A DNA stretch of 64,000 nt from Millisia brevis NBRC 105863 (GTDB lineage: Bacteria; Actinomycetota; Actinomycetes; Mycobacteriales; Mycobacteriaceae). The translations under genes were made by a program, and so were the position numbers. The stretch spans positions 62,001 through 126,000 of the forward strand of contig NZ_BCRN01000010.1 in NCBI RefSeq assembly GCF_001552615.1, read 5' to 3'. Shown here piece after piece: positions 51,920 to 59,737 of this stretch (positions are counted from its first letter, which is position 1; every line of letters begins with the position of its first letter). The notes beneath the pieces are model-generated. The model ran no database searches. It was not told where the DNA came from and saw nothing but the letters and a program-made list of their open reading frames with translations.

Positions 51920-52936
51920 ATGAGCCCGGCAGAGCGTTTTGGGACAGCGGATGGTGATATCCGGACAGCGCAGATTCGGCCGGTTTCCTACGCCCCCGGG
52001 GCGGCCTCGCGGACCGCGGAGTTCACCGATATCGCCACATTCCGGAGGCGGGCGGGGACCGCGGAGTTCGTTGCGCCGCAGCGGCTCGGCTTCGAGATGA
52101 TCGTGCGGGTCGGATCGGGGCGGGCCTCCCACGAGGTCGACTTCGTGACCCACCCGCTCGAACCGGGAGATGTGTTGTGGGTGCACACCGGGCAGGTCCA
52201 GCGGTGGGGCGATATCGGCCGCTTCGACGGGGAGGTGTTGCTCTTCCCGCCGGAGATCCTCGACACCGTCGACATCGCGGCGCTGCGTCGTACCGGCGCC
52301 CGGCGCACCAATCGGTGGCCCGGCATCGCCCCGGCCGGCTCCGCGCTCGCCGACGCCTTTGCCTATCTGCAGCGCTGGTACGACGGCATCGTCAGGGAGA
52401 GCCCGACCCACGCCACCGTCCGCGAGGCGGCGATCGGCCACGCCGCCGCCGCGCTGGCCCTGCAGGTCGCCGCGCACGACATCGCCTCCGACACCGCATC
52501 GACCACCGACGGCGACGGGCCGGGCGGCCGCGACGAGGTCTTCGACTGGCTCACCGAACGGATCGACGCCGACTTCACCCGCACCCGCACCGTGGCCGAC
52601 TACGCCGACCGCATCGGCTACTCCGAGCGCACCCTCAATCGGGTCTCACAACGCAACTCCGGGCTGACGGTCAAGCAACTCATCGACGCGCGTGTTGTCC
52701 TGGAGGCCAAGCGGATGCTGGTGCACGACGACGCGACGGTCGCCGATATCGGCGAGACCCTCGGCTTCGACGACGCCGCCAACTTCTCCGGCTACTTCCG
52801 CCACCGCACCGGCATGAGCCCCGGCTCCTTCCGCCGCGCCCAATCCGGCGACGATCCGGAACGCGCAGCCGCGCTCAGCGCGGCTAACGGTGCCGGATCG
52901 TCGGCGCATCGGTCAGGCCGGTCATACGGAGGGTGA
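51920..52936 (+). CDS. AraC-family transcriptional regulator
   Basis: This 338-residue protein has an N-terminal cupin-like sensor domain (RPVSYAPGAASRTAEFTDI to about 140). The C-terminal AraC double helix-turn-helix follows (TVADYADRIGYSERTLNRVS, then VADIGETLGFDDAANFSGYFRHRTGMSPGSFRR). The ATG is at 51920. It is 60 bases from the divergent MBL gene, which with the MoaF-like gene is its likely target. The last 30 or so residues are translated from the palindromic repeat copy 3, and the gene end overlaps the convergent alkB by 53 bases. Confidence 0.9.
   Translation: MSPAERFGTADGDIRTAQIRPVSYAPGAASRTAEFTDIATFRRRAGTAEFVAPQRLGFEMIVRVGSGRASHEVDFVTHPLEPGDVLWVHTGQVQRWGDIGRFDGEVLLFPPEILDTVDIAALRRTGARRTNRWPGIAPAGSALADAFAYLQRWYDGIVRESPTHATVREAAIGHAAAALALQVAAHDIASDTASTTDGDGPGGRDEVFDWLTERIDADFTRTRTVADYADRIGYSERTLNRVSQRNSGLTVKQLIDARVVLEAKRMLVHDDATVADIGETLGFDDAANFSGYFRHRTGMSPGSFRRAQSGDDPERAAALSAANGAGSSAHRSGRSYGG
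52849..52903. repeat. Dispersed palindrome, copy 3, inside overlapping araC and alkB ends
   Basis: The outer arms CGACGATCCGG (52849-52859) and CCGGATCGTCG (52893-52903) are perfect, with a nested dyad AGCCGCGCT/AGCGCGGCT (52867-52885). The right half from 52878 is nearly identical to that of copy 1 (GCGCGGCTAACGGTGCCG). It supplies coding sequence for the araC C-terminus and the last codons of alkB. Confidence 0.8.
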
Positions 52937-53576
52937 GGTTGATGCGGCCGCCGGGGAGGCCGCAGTCGGCGGGGGCGGTATGCGGAAAGATCTTGGGGAC
53001 ACCGTGATAGGCCAGGCGCGACGGGCCTCCGAAAACGAACAGGTCGCCGGACTCCAGACGGATATCGCGGTAGGGCCTGGTGCGCGTCTCGGTATTGCCG
53101 AAGCGGAAGGTGCACGCGTCGCCGATCGACAGCGACACCACCGGGGCGAGGGAGTCCTCGTCCTTGTCCTGGTGCATCCCCATCCGGGCGTCGACGTCGT
53201 ACCAGTTGACCAGCACGGCGTCCGGTGTGTACGCGGCGACCACGTCATCCTCCCAACCGGCGGCCGCGAGCGCCTTGCGGCCGAGCCGCACCATCCAGTC
53301 CGGGACATCGAGGACCCGCCGGCCGTTCACGTCGACCGCGGTGCGGGTGTATTCGTAGGGGCGCCAATGCCATCCGAGGCAGACGGTCTTGACGCTCATC
53401 TCGTGGCCGCGCACCTTCGCCCCGCGCGGCGGCACCGGCCCGGCCACCCACTCGTGGAATCGGGCGACCAGCCACCGCTGGCCCGCGGCGTCGAGCCAGC
53501 CGGGCACCCAGTGCGAGCCCGGAGCGATCTCCTCGGGTGCCCGCTCGTCGGGCTCCGCATCGAACAGGGTGTCCAT
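52884..53576 (-). CDS. alkB: AlkB-type 2-oxoglutarate/Fe(II) dioxygenase
   Basis: This 230-residue enzyme oxidatively removes alkyl groups from damaged DNA bases. The iron site is His135-x-Asp137 in RMGMHQDKDED with distal His191 in LAYHGVPK, and 2-oxoglutarate is held by Arg211 and Arg217 in RINLTLR. VLVNWYDVDARMGMH is the classic AlkB stretch. The ATG shares one base with the TetR stop (TGATG), so it is coupled. It is the last gene of the SDR-LtrA-TetR-AlkB run. Confidence 0.93.
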   Translation of the reverse strand: MDTLFDAEPDERAPEEIAPGSHWVPGWLDAAGQRWLVARFHEWVAGPVPPRGAKVRGHEMSVKTVCLGWHWRPYEYTRTAVDVNGRRVLDVPDWMVRLGRKALAAAGWEDDVVAAYTPDAVLVNWYDVDARMGMHQDKDEDSLAPVVSLSIGDACTFRFGNTETRTRPYRDIRLESGDLFVFGGPSRLAYHGVPKIFPHTAPADCGLPGGRINLTLRMTGLTDAPTIRHR

Positions 53577-54118
53577 CAGCGGTGACGCTCGACCAGGGCG
53601 GCAAGCGCCGCGTCGGACATATCGCTGCCCAGGACGAACCGAGTGAAGAAAATCGGCCCGACCAGGGCGGCCAGACGTTCCGGATCGGGGTCGCCGCCGA
53701 CCCGTTCGGCGAGGTGGCCGGCCCGGGCGAGCGAGAGGGCGACGAGCGCGTCGGCGGCCGCCGGGTCGCCCACCGCGGCATCGATCAGGTGGGCGAGCGC
53801 GGCGGACACCACCGGGTCGCGAAAGCTGTCCCGCACGTCGGTCACGAAGGCCATCAGCGGATCGGTGGCGACATCGGCCGATCGAACGGGGGCGGTGTGG
53901 TGGGCGAGCAGGAAATCGCCCACCATCCGCGCGGGGGTGTCCCAATGTGCGTAGAGGGTCTTGCGGGCGATCCCGGATATCCGCGAGATCACCGAGAATG
54001 TCGGCGCTTCACCCGGTGTGGTGCCCAGGATCTCCCGGAGCGCACCGAAGGCGTTGTCGCGCGTGCGGGTGATCCGCGGATCGGTGATGTCCGCTTCCGT
54101 TCCGCGTGGCTCCGACAT
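53576..54118 (-). CDS. TetR-family transcriptional regulator
   Basis: This 180-residue regulator has a TetR-like helix-turn-helix with SVISRISGIARKTLYAHWDT, preceded by RDNAFGALREILG. A ligand domain with several hydrophobic helices (AALAHLIDAAVGDPAAADAL) follows. It lies 11 bases after ltrA and is coupled to alkB, so it is embedded in the operon rather than divergent. It may control the operon through the dyads upstream of the SDR gene. Confidence 0.85.
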   Translation of the reverse strand: MSEPRGTEADITDPRITRTRDNAFGALREILGTTPGEAPTFSVISRISGIARKTLYAHWDTPARMVGDFLLAHHTAPVRSADVATDPLMAFVTDVRDSFRDPVVSAALAHLIDAAVGDPAAADALVALSLARAGHLAERVGGDPDPERLAALVGPIFFTRFVLGSDMSDAALAALVERHR

Positions 54119-54129
54119 AGCTCACGACC

Positions 54130-55344
54130 CTAGCCGGGCACCGCGGCGGTGCCTTCCGTGCGTGCGGTGCTCGTCGATGGGGCGCGGCGCCGGGTGGCTT
54201 CGAGCAGCAGGACCACCCCGACGCCGCAGGTCGCCACGACATATGCGGCCCCGGGCAGCAAAGCGCTTGCCGCCATCACGGCCGCCAGGGTCACCACGGC
54301 GGCGCTTGCCGCGGTGGGAAGGGTCGGGCGCAGCGCCAACCACCACACCCCGAGAAAGAAACAGGCGACCGGCACCGTCAGCGTCGCCCGCGCCGCCACC
54401 ACGCCGAGCGAGCCGTGTTCGGCGAACGAGCCGACCGCCACCTCGATACCCGCCGAGAACGCCCCCGCCGCCGCGAAGATCACGTAGTGGAAGTACCCGA
54501 ACACCATCGCCGGGCCGAGCCCGCGACCGATCCGCGACGACATCGGCCGTGCGAAGTAGGTCCACCACATCGTCGTGACGATGATCAGCCCACATACCGC
54601 CAGCGCCAACAGGTTCGGGACGTGCTCCCCGGAGTCGAGAGCCTCGATGATCGCGTTGGCCGACGCCAGGATCGACTCGCCCAGCAGAATCAGGGTGAAC
54701 AGCCCGAAGCGCTCCGCGATGTGGTGCGGATGCAAGGGCGTCGCCCGCGCCCGCTCGGCGAAGGCGGGCACCGCCAGTTCGATCGCGATGATCGGCAGGA
54801 AGATCCACAGCCGCCCGGTCGCCTCCACGGTGACCAATGCGATCAACCAGAGCGTCTGCGCCACAGTGATTCCGATGATGTAGCGCACCGCGGTCCGGCG
54901 GTATCCCGGGTTGGTCGCCGCCACCCGCGCCCACTGCGGCAGTGCGGCCAGACGCATGATCAGGTAGCCGATCACCACCCGGGTCAGGTCGCCGTGCTCC
55001 ATCGCCGCGGGCGCCCCGGCGGCGATCACCAGAGCGCCCGCCATCTGCACGAAGGTCGTCACCCGGTAGAGCCAGTCGTCGGTATCGAAGGATGTGCCGA
55101 ACCAGGTGAAGGTCATCCAGGCCCACCAGATCGCCGCGAAGACGATGCCGTAGCCGAGCACCCCCTCCGCCAGGCGTCCCTCGGCCTCCAGGTGATGCAG
55201 CGTGACCGACGAGATCGACACCGCCACAACGAAGACCAGGTCGAAGAGGAGTTCCAGGTTGCTGGCGGCGCGGTGCGGCTCGGCCGGGTCGCGCGGCAAC
55301 ATCGCGGGCAGCCCGAATCTCCGCCCGGCGGTGGTTCCGCTCAT
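54130..55344 (-). CDS. Low-temperature-requirement A (LtrA) family membrane protein
   Basis: This 404-residue protein has about 12 helices. LtrA landmarks are ASNLELLFDLVFVVAVSIS at the start, WWAWMTFTWFGTSFDTDDWL, HIAERFGLFTLILLGESILA and TTMWWTYFARPM. The family is of unknown biochemical function and was named after a Listeria growth phenotype. The ATG overlaps the SDR stop (ATGA). Confidence 0.92.
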   Translation of the reverse strand: MSGTTAGRRFGLPAMLPRDPAEPHRAASNLELLFDLVFVVAVSISSVTLHHLEAEGRLAEGVLGYGIVFAAIWWAWMTFTWFGTSFDTDDWLYRVTTFVQMAGALVIAAGAPAAMEHGDLTRVVIGYLIMRLAALPQWARVAATNPGYRRTAVRYIIGITVAQTLWLIALVTVEATGRLWIFLPIIAIELAVPAFAERARATPLHPHHIAERFGLFTLILLGESILASANAIIEALDSGEHVPNLLALAVCGLIIVTTMWWTYFARPMSSRIGRGLGPAMVFGYFHYVIFAAAGAFSAGIEVAVGSFAEHGSLGVVAARATLTVPVACFFLGVWWLALRPTLPTAASAAVVTLAAVMAASALLPGAAYVVATCGVGVVLLLEATRRRAPSTSTARTEGTAAVPG

Positions 55345-55991
55345 GTGTAGAGGTGCACGACGGCGCCGACGTGGTCGCGCGAGGCGACATCGTCGAGCAG
55401 GAAGGCGGCGACGTCGGCGCGGGTCAACGGGCCCATCTTCTCCGTGCGCCCCAACTCGACCGCCGCCTTCACGGGGCGGTCCTGTGGCTTGGCCACCAAC
55501 ACCGCCGGGCGCACGATCGTCCAATCCAGCCCGGACGTCTCGATGACCTTCTCCTGACGCTCCTTGTCCGCGTAGACCCCACGCAGGATGGTGGGCCGCA
55601 CCAGGGCGTCGTACCAGAGCGGACCGTGCCCCCGGCTCGAACCCGCGCCCATGCCGGTCACGCAGACCAACCGTCGACAGCCGGACCGCCGCATCGCCTC
55701 GACGACAGCGCGGGTGCCCTCCTCGAGCAGGTGCTTGTCGCCGCGGCCCGGTCGGGAACCGAGGACCGAGATCACCGCGTCCACCCCGTCGAGGGCCGCG
55801 AGCAGTGAGTCGCCGTCCAGGACGTTGCCCTGCGCCACATCATCGGTCACCCCGTCCAGTGCGGCGGGCGTGCGGGCGAAGGCGCGCACGGTCGCCCCGA
55901 CGTCTGCGGCTCGTTTCAGTACCTCGCGGCCCATCGGACCGGTCGATCCGATCACCAGGGTGCGTCCGGGAACGCCCATCACCATCTCCAT
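55341..55991 (-). CDS. NAD(P)-binding atypical SDR (NmrA/YwnB-like) protein
   Basis: This 216-residue protein has a Rossmann fold with the glycine motif TLVIGSTGPMGREVLKRA, the second strand VRAFARTPAALDG, and the typical DAVISVLGSRPG and RLVCVTGMGAGSS. The YxxxK catalytic pair is not clear, as in NmrA-like regulatory or flavin-reductase-like members. Three ATGs are possible (55991, 55982, 55979); the last gives MGVPGRTLV. The upstream GTTAC/GTAAC dyads mark the operon promoter. Confidence 0.87.
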   Translation of the reverse strand: MEMVMGVPGRTLVIGSTGPMGREVLKRAADVGATVRAFARTPAALDGVTDDVAQGNVLDGDSLLAALDGVDAVISVLGSRPGRGDKHLLEEGTRAVVEAMRRSGCRRLVCVTGMGAGSSRGHGPLWYDALVRPTILRGVYADKERQEKVIETSGLDWTIVRPAVLVAKPQDRPVKAAVELGRTEKMGPLTRADVAAFLLDDVASRDHVGAVVHLYT

Positions 55992-55997
55992 CTCTGC

Positions 55998-56020
55998 GTA
56001 ACAAGTAGTTACTAAGTAAC
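55998..56020. promoter_or_regulatory. Overlapping GTAAC/GTTAC dyads upstream of the SDR operon
   Basis: GTAAC (55998-56002), GTTAC (56008-56012) and GTAAC (56016-56020) form two overlapping dyads with 5- and 3-base spacers in an AT-rich patch. They resemble binding sites of small winged-helix (HxlR/MarR) or TetR repressors. They lie just upstream of the SDR start, so they probably overlap the -10 region. Confidence 0.55.
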
Positions 56021-56079
56021 GGAGTGTAGCTTAATTGAGTGGTCGAGGGGAGGCGAATGCGGGTGGAGCGGGCGAGCGA

Positions 56080-57000
56080 CTACCCCGCTTCGTGGTAGTC
56101 GATGAACGCCAGAACGCGGGTCATTTCCCGGTCCGGGTAGGCGTGGTAGAAGGAGTGGCCACCGGGCCGCATGTCGACCGTGACCCGCGGGATCGCCTGC
56201 TCGGCGCGGCGGGCCGCCTCGACGGGGTCGAACTGTATCGGGGCCTCACACAGCATCACGAGAGTCGGTGCGTGGATGCGGGCCAGTTCGCTGTCGGTCA
56301 GCATGCCGACGATCAGACAGTTCGACGCCACGGGAGTCACGAGCCGCTCCAACTCGAGGGTCTCGTCGACCTCGAGGTCCGGCAACTCGTAGTCGACCCC
56401 TCCGAGCCACCTCTGGAGGGCCCGCCTACGCTCGCGCCGGGCGGCCGGGTCCTTGGTCATGCGTATCCGCGCTTGCTGGTAGGCGATCCGCAGCAGGTGC
56501 TTCCGACGCATAGTGGCAAGCGACCAGCCGTCGTCCACCGTGGTCACCGTCGCCACCCGTTCGGGATGCTGTGCCGCGGTGAACAATGCCAGGTATCCAC
56601 CGTCGATGAAGCCGACCAGGTGGACGCGATCCAGGTGAAGCGCGGCGAGCGTCTCCGCGAGCCAGACGCCGCGGTCGCGGGGAAGCCACATCGGCTCGGT
56701 CTGCACGCTCTTGCCGGGCGTCCCGAGGATGTCGATGGCAAAGACCGGGTGCTTCTGCGTCAGTGGGCCGACATACGGTGCGAGTCCGGCGGAGGCGCCG
56801 CCGATCGCCGGGTGCAGTAGGACGATCGGCGTGCCTTCGGCGGGCCCGGTCCGGTACACCCGAGTGCTCCCGAAGCGTCCCGGCAGATCCATCTCGGACC
56901 GAGCGCCGGGCCAGTCGCGTTCGAGGACTTTGTCGTAGAGCTGTTCGAAAGCCTCTGCTCTGCTCTTTTTTTCGAAGATCGCGTACCTGTTGTCGTCCAC
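56080..57000 (-). CDS. Alpha/beta-hydrolase-fold protein lacking the nucleophile (paralogue A)
   Basis: This 306-residue protein is a close relative of the next two genes. The fold is intact (TPIVLLHPAIGG oxyanion region, LHLDRVHLVG before the nucleophile elbow, RPGGHSF with the catalytic His position). The elbow reads G-F-I132-D-G-G instead of G-x-Ser-x-G-G, so the nucleophilic serine is Ile. It is therefore unlikely to be a normal esterase; a ligand-binding or partner role is possible. It is the third gene of the minus-strand hydrolase cluster controlled from the TetR promoter at about 59 kb. Confidence 0.85.
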   Translation of the reverse strand: MDDNRYAIFEKKSRAEAFEQLYDKVLERDWPGARSEMDLPGRFGSTRVYRTGPAEGTPIVLLHPAIGGASAGLAPYVGPLTQKHPVFAIDILGTPGKSVQTEPMWLPRDRGVWLAETLAALHLDRVHLVGFIDGGYLALFTAAQHPERVATVTTVDDGWSLATMRRKHLLRIAYQQARIRMTKDPAARRERRRALQRWLGGVDYELPDLEVDETLELERLVTPVASNCLIVGMLTDSELARIHAPTLVMLCEAPIQFDPVEAARRAEQAIPRVTVDMRPGGHSFYHAYPDREMTRVLAFIDYHEAG

Positions 57001-57084
57001 GCTGAAGCCCCCCGCCGGCGCCGGTCGTATCCCACCCTGTGCGGCGCAGCCTAGTGGGCGATCGGACCGGTCGGGAGCCGCCGG

Positions 57085-58008
57085 TCAGCGGGTGACGCGC
57101 CCGCGTTCGTGATCGGCGATGAACGCCAACACACGGGCCATCTCCTCCTCCGGGCGGGCGTAGCCGAAACCGTGTCCGCCGGGCCGGATGTCGACGGTGA
57201 CCTCGGGGAGCAGTCGGCGGGCCCGGCCGGCGACCTTGTGAGCGTCGAACAGCCGTGAGGAGTCACCGAGCATCAGATGGGTGGGCATGGTGATGCGGCG
57301 CAATTGGTCATCGGACAGTTTCTTCGGCAGGCCGGTGGTCTGGCGGAAGGTCATCGCCAGCGGGACGAGGTCGAGAACGTCGTCCGTCGATTCGTAGCCG
57401 TCGCCGTTGAACCACCGGCTGAACTCGCGCATCCTCTCCTTGCGCTTCGCCGCGTTGCGCGCCGTCATCAGCGGAATCATCTTGATCAGCATGCCGACGA
57501 AGGACGACGTGCGCATCGTCGCCAGCGCGCCACCGGGTTCGAGCAGGGTCACCGTGGCGAGGCGTTCCGGGCGGGCGGTCATCGACGCGTTGAGCAGGGC
57601 CATGTAGCCACCCTCGGAGTAGCCGGCCAGATGCACCCGATCGAGCCCGAGGGCGTCGAGGGTCTCGTCCAGCCAGGTCACCCAGTCCTGCGGTGGTTGC
57701 ATCGGCGCGGTTTGCACGCTGCGGCCCGGCGTTCCGATCACATCGGGGGTGTACACGCAATGGTGTTGTGCCAGTGGTCCGATGAAGGGGGTCAGGCCGA
57801 TCGAGCCGCCCTGGGTCGGGTGGAGCATCACGATCGGCGTGCCTTCGGCGTACCCGGTGCGCCGGACCCGGGTGGTGCCGAAGCGTCCCGGAATGTCGAT
57901 CTCCTCGTGCGCGATGGTCGGCCAGTGTTCTTCGAGAATGCGGTCGTAGAGCCGGTAGTAGGCTTCGGCGTCTTCGGGCTTGCGGAAGTCGGCGAGTTTG
58001 TCGGCCAT
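57085..58008 (-). CDS. Alpha/beta hydrolase (paralogue B)
   Basis: This 307-residue protein has the nucleophile elbow HLAGYSEGG (Ser131), TPIVMLHPTQGG and RPGGHGF near the end. These give a complete Ser-His catalytic pair plus a likely Asp at the MPTHLMLGDSSRLFD loop. The N-terminal region DFRKPEDAEAYYRLYDRILE is shared with its neighbours and is distinctive of this subfamily. GAGGAGG precedes the ATG at 58006-58008. It lies 61 bases after paralogue C and 84 bases before paralogue A. The substrate is unknown. Confidence 0.9.
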   Translation of the reverse strand: MADKLADFRKPEDAEAYYRLYDRILEEHWPTIAHEEIDIPGRFGTTRVRRTGYAEGTPIVMLHPTQGGSIGLTPFIGPLAQHHCVYTPDVIGTPGRSVQTAPMQPPQDWVTWLDETLDALGLDRVHLAGYSEGGYMALLNASMTARPERLATVTLLEPGGALATMRTSSFVGMLIKMIPLMTARNAAKRKERMREFSRWFNGDGYESTDDVLDLVPLAMTFRQTTGLPKKLSDDQLRRITMPTHLMLGDSSRLFDAHKVAGRARRLLPEVTVDIRPGGHGFGYARPEEEMARVLAFIADHERGRVTR

Positions 58009-58069
58009 GGTGCCTCCTCGGTCGGTGTCGGGGTGAAACCTGTGGGAACGCGGGTAGGGGTGTGCTCCG

Positions 58070-58972
58070 CTACCGGGTGGCGCGTCGGCGGTCGTGCCGG
58101 TCGATGAAGTCGAGCATTCGGGCCATGACCTGTTCGAGATGGTCCACGGCGAATCCGTGTCCGCCCGACCAGATCTCGACGGTCGGGTTCGCAAGCAGTC
58201 GCCGCGCCTGCCTGGCCACGGTGCGCGGGCTGTAGAGCCGGGATTGCTCGCCGAGCATCACCAGGGTCGGCATGGTGATGCGCCGCAATTGATCGTCCGA
58301 AAGCTTGGTCGGAGTGGGAATCTGGGTGGCGGTCGCCGCCATGATCACCATCTCCAAGGCTTCGCGCGGCAGATCGGTGGAGCTGCCGTTGAAGCGATGG
58401 CTGACCTTCTGCATCGCCGCCGGCTTGTCCCGAGCGGCGAGCACTTTCAGTCCGGCGACGATCATGAAGGGGATGACTCCGCGGCGGATTCTGGTGATCG
58501 CTCCACCGGGATCGAGCAGCGTCAGCGTCGCGAGCCGTTCGGGCCGGGCGGCGAGAACCGCGGCGATGAACCCGCCCTGCGAGTAACCGGCCAGGTGGAC
58601 CTCGGCGAGGCCCAGCCCGTCGAGTGTCTGGTCCAGCCACGAGGCGAGGTCATCGACCGTCTGCATCGGCGCGGTTTGGGTGTTGTAGCCGGGACCGCCC
58701 ATCGTCTCCGGCAGGTACAGGGTGTGGTCGCGCGTAGCGGGCCCGACGAACCCGTACAAGGCGGCCGAACTGCCGGGAAACGGGTGAACCATCACGATCG
58801 GCGTGCCGCCGGCGGTGCCGACGCGGCGTACCTGCGTTGTGCCATAGGAGGTTTCAACGTGGAGCGTCGTGCGCGGAACATCGGGCCATCGCATGTCGAT
58901 CAGTCGTTCGCCCAGCGCGCGATAGCGCGCGGTTTCCTCCGGGGTGCGGAATCGGCTGATCGTGCGCTTCAT
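58070..58972 (-). CDS. Alpha/beta hydrolase (paralogue C)
   Basis: This 300-residue protein has the nucleophile elbow HLAGYSQGG (Ser131), TPIVMVHPFPGSSAAL and WSGGHGFAVDH with the catalytic His. The ATG at 58970-58972 is preferred, having GGGAG upstream; a GTG two codons earlier is also in frame. It is the first gene of the cluster and is divergent from a TetR gene across an 87-base region with two identical-half-site dyads, so it is very likely TetR-controlled. Confidence 0.9.
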   Translation of the reverse strand: MKRTISRFRTPEETARYRALGERLIDMRWPDVPRTTLHVETSYGTTQVRRVGTAGGTPIVMVHPFPGSSAALYGFVGPATRDHTLYLPETMGGPGYNTQTAPMQTVDDLASWLDQTLDGLGLAEVHLAGYSQGGFIAAVLAARPERLATLTLLDPGGAITRIRRGVIPFMIVAGLKVLAARDKPAAMQKVSHRFNGSSTDLPREALEMVIMAATATQIPTPTKLSDDQLRRITMPTLVMLGEQSRLYSPRTVARQARRLLANPTVEIWSGGHGFAVDHLEQVMARMLDFIDRHDRRRATR

Positions 58973-58988
58973 GGACACTCCCTTCGTT

Positions 58989-59027
58989 GTACGAACGTAC
59001 TATAAAACGATCGTAGTACGGTTGTAC
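58989..59027. promoter_or_regulatory. Twin TetR operators between the hydrolase cluster and tetR
   Basis: GTAC-GAAC-GTAC (58989-59000) and GTAC-GGTT-GTAC (59016-59027) have identical half-sites and 4-base spacers, 27 bp apart centre to centre. They flank an AT-rich core (TATAAAACGATCG) that probably contains the promoters. Extended arms TTGTAC and GTACTA are also shared in inverted order. Confidence 0.8.
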
Positions 59028-59059
59028 AGCGAACGAGGCGGGAGGAGTGCGCGGACGTC

Positions 59060-59671
59060 ATGCCGAAGCAGGTCGATCACGATGAACGCCGTCGCGAGAT
59101 CGCGGGGGCCGTGGCGCGGTTGGCGGGCAAGCGCGGCCTGGCCGCGGTCACCTTCCGTGAGGTGGCGGCGGAGGCCGGGATGTCGGTTGCCTTGGTGCAG
59201 CACTACTTCGGGAGCAAGCAGAACCTGCTGCTGCGTACCGTCGACATCGTGTCGGGTCGGATGGCCGAGCGCTTCGCCGCCCGATTGTCCGCGCTCGGGC
59301 CGGGGGCCGGGGCGATCGACCGGATGCGGGCGGTCGGGGTGTCGTTCCTGCCCACCGACGAGGACAGCCGCGAGATGATGGTGCTCTACCACGCGGTCGG
59401 CGCGGTCGGGCTGACCGATCCCGAGATCCGCGGCGCGCAGGCGCACCACAACCACGGGGCCTTGATCTCGCTGCTGGCCGGGTTGCTCGACGCCGGCCGG
59501 GCGGCGGGGGAGATCGCCGAAGATGTCGAGGCGGTCGCCGAGGCGCGGATGTTCACCGCGGCGGTCACCGGTCTGTCGGCGGCGGTACTGCTCGACGCGA
59601 TGTCGGCCGACGAGGCGATCGACGCCATCGACGCGCACCTGCGCAGGTTGGCGGCAACGCCCCACCGCTGA
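59060..59671 (+). CDS. TetR-family regulator of the hydrolase cluster
   Basis: This 203-residue protein has an N-terminal helix-turn-helix (RREIAGAVARLAGKRGLAAV, TFREVAAEAGMSVALVQHYF, GSKQNLLL). Its C-terminal ligand domain resembles BetI/TetR_C_6 types (MAERFAARLSALGPGAGAID, VLYHAVGAVGLTDPEIR). The ATG is at 59060. It is divergent from three alpha/beta hydrolases with two operator dyads between, so autoregulation and repression of the cluster are likely. Confidence 0.93.
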   Translation: MPKQVDHDERRREIAGAVARLAGKRGLAAVTFREVAAEAGMSVALVQHYFGSKQNLLLRTVDIVSGRMAERFAARLSALGPGAGAIDRMRAVGVSFLPTDEDSREMMVLYHAVGAVGLTDPEIRGAQAHHNHGALISLLAGLLDAGRAAGEIAEDVEAVAEARMFTAAVTGLSAAVLLDAMSADEAIDAIDAHLRRLAATPHR

Positions 59672-59737
59672 CGCGCGGCCGCCCCGCGGCGGACCCGTTG
59701 CAGGGAGTGGGCGATCGGCGGGGAGCGGGTGGGACGG

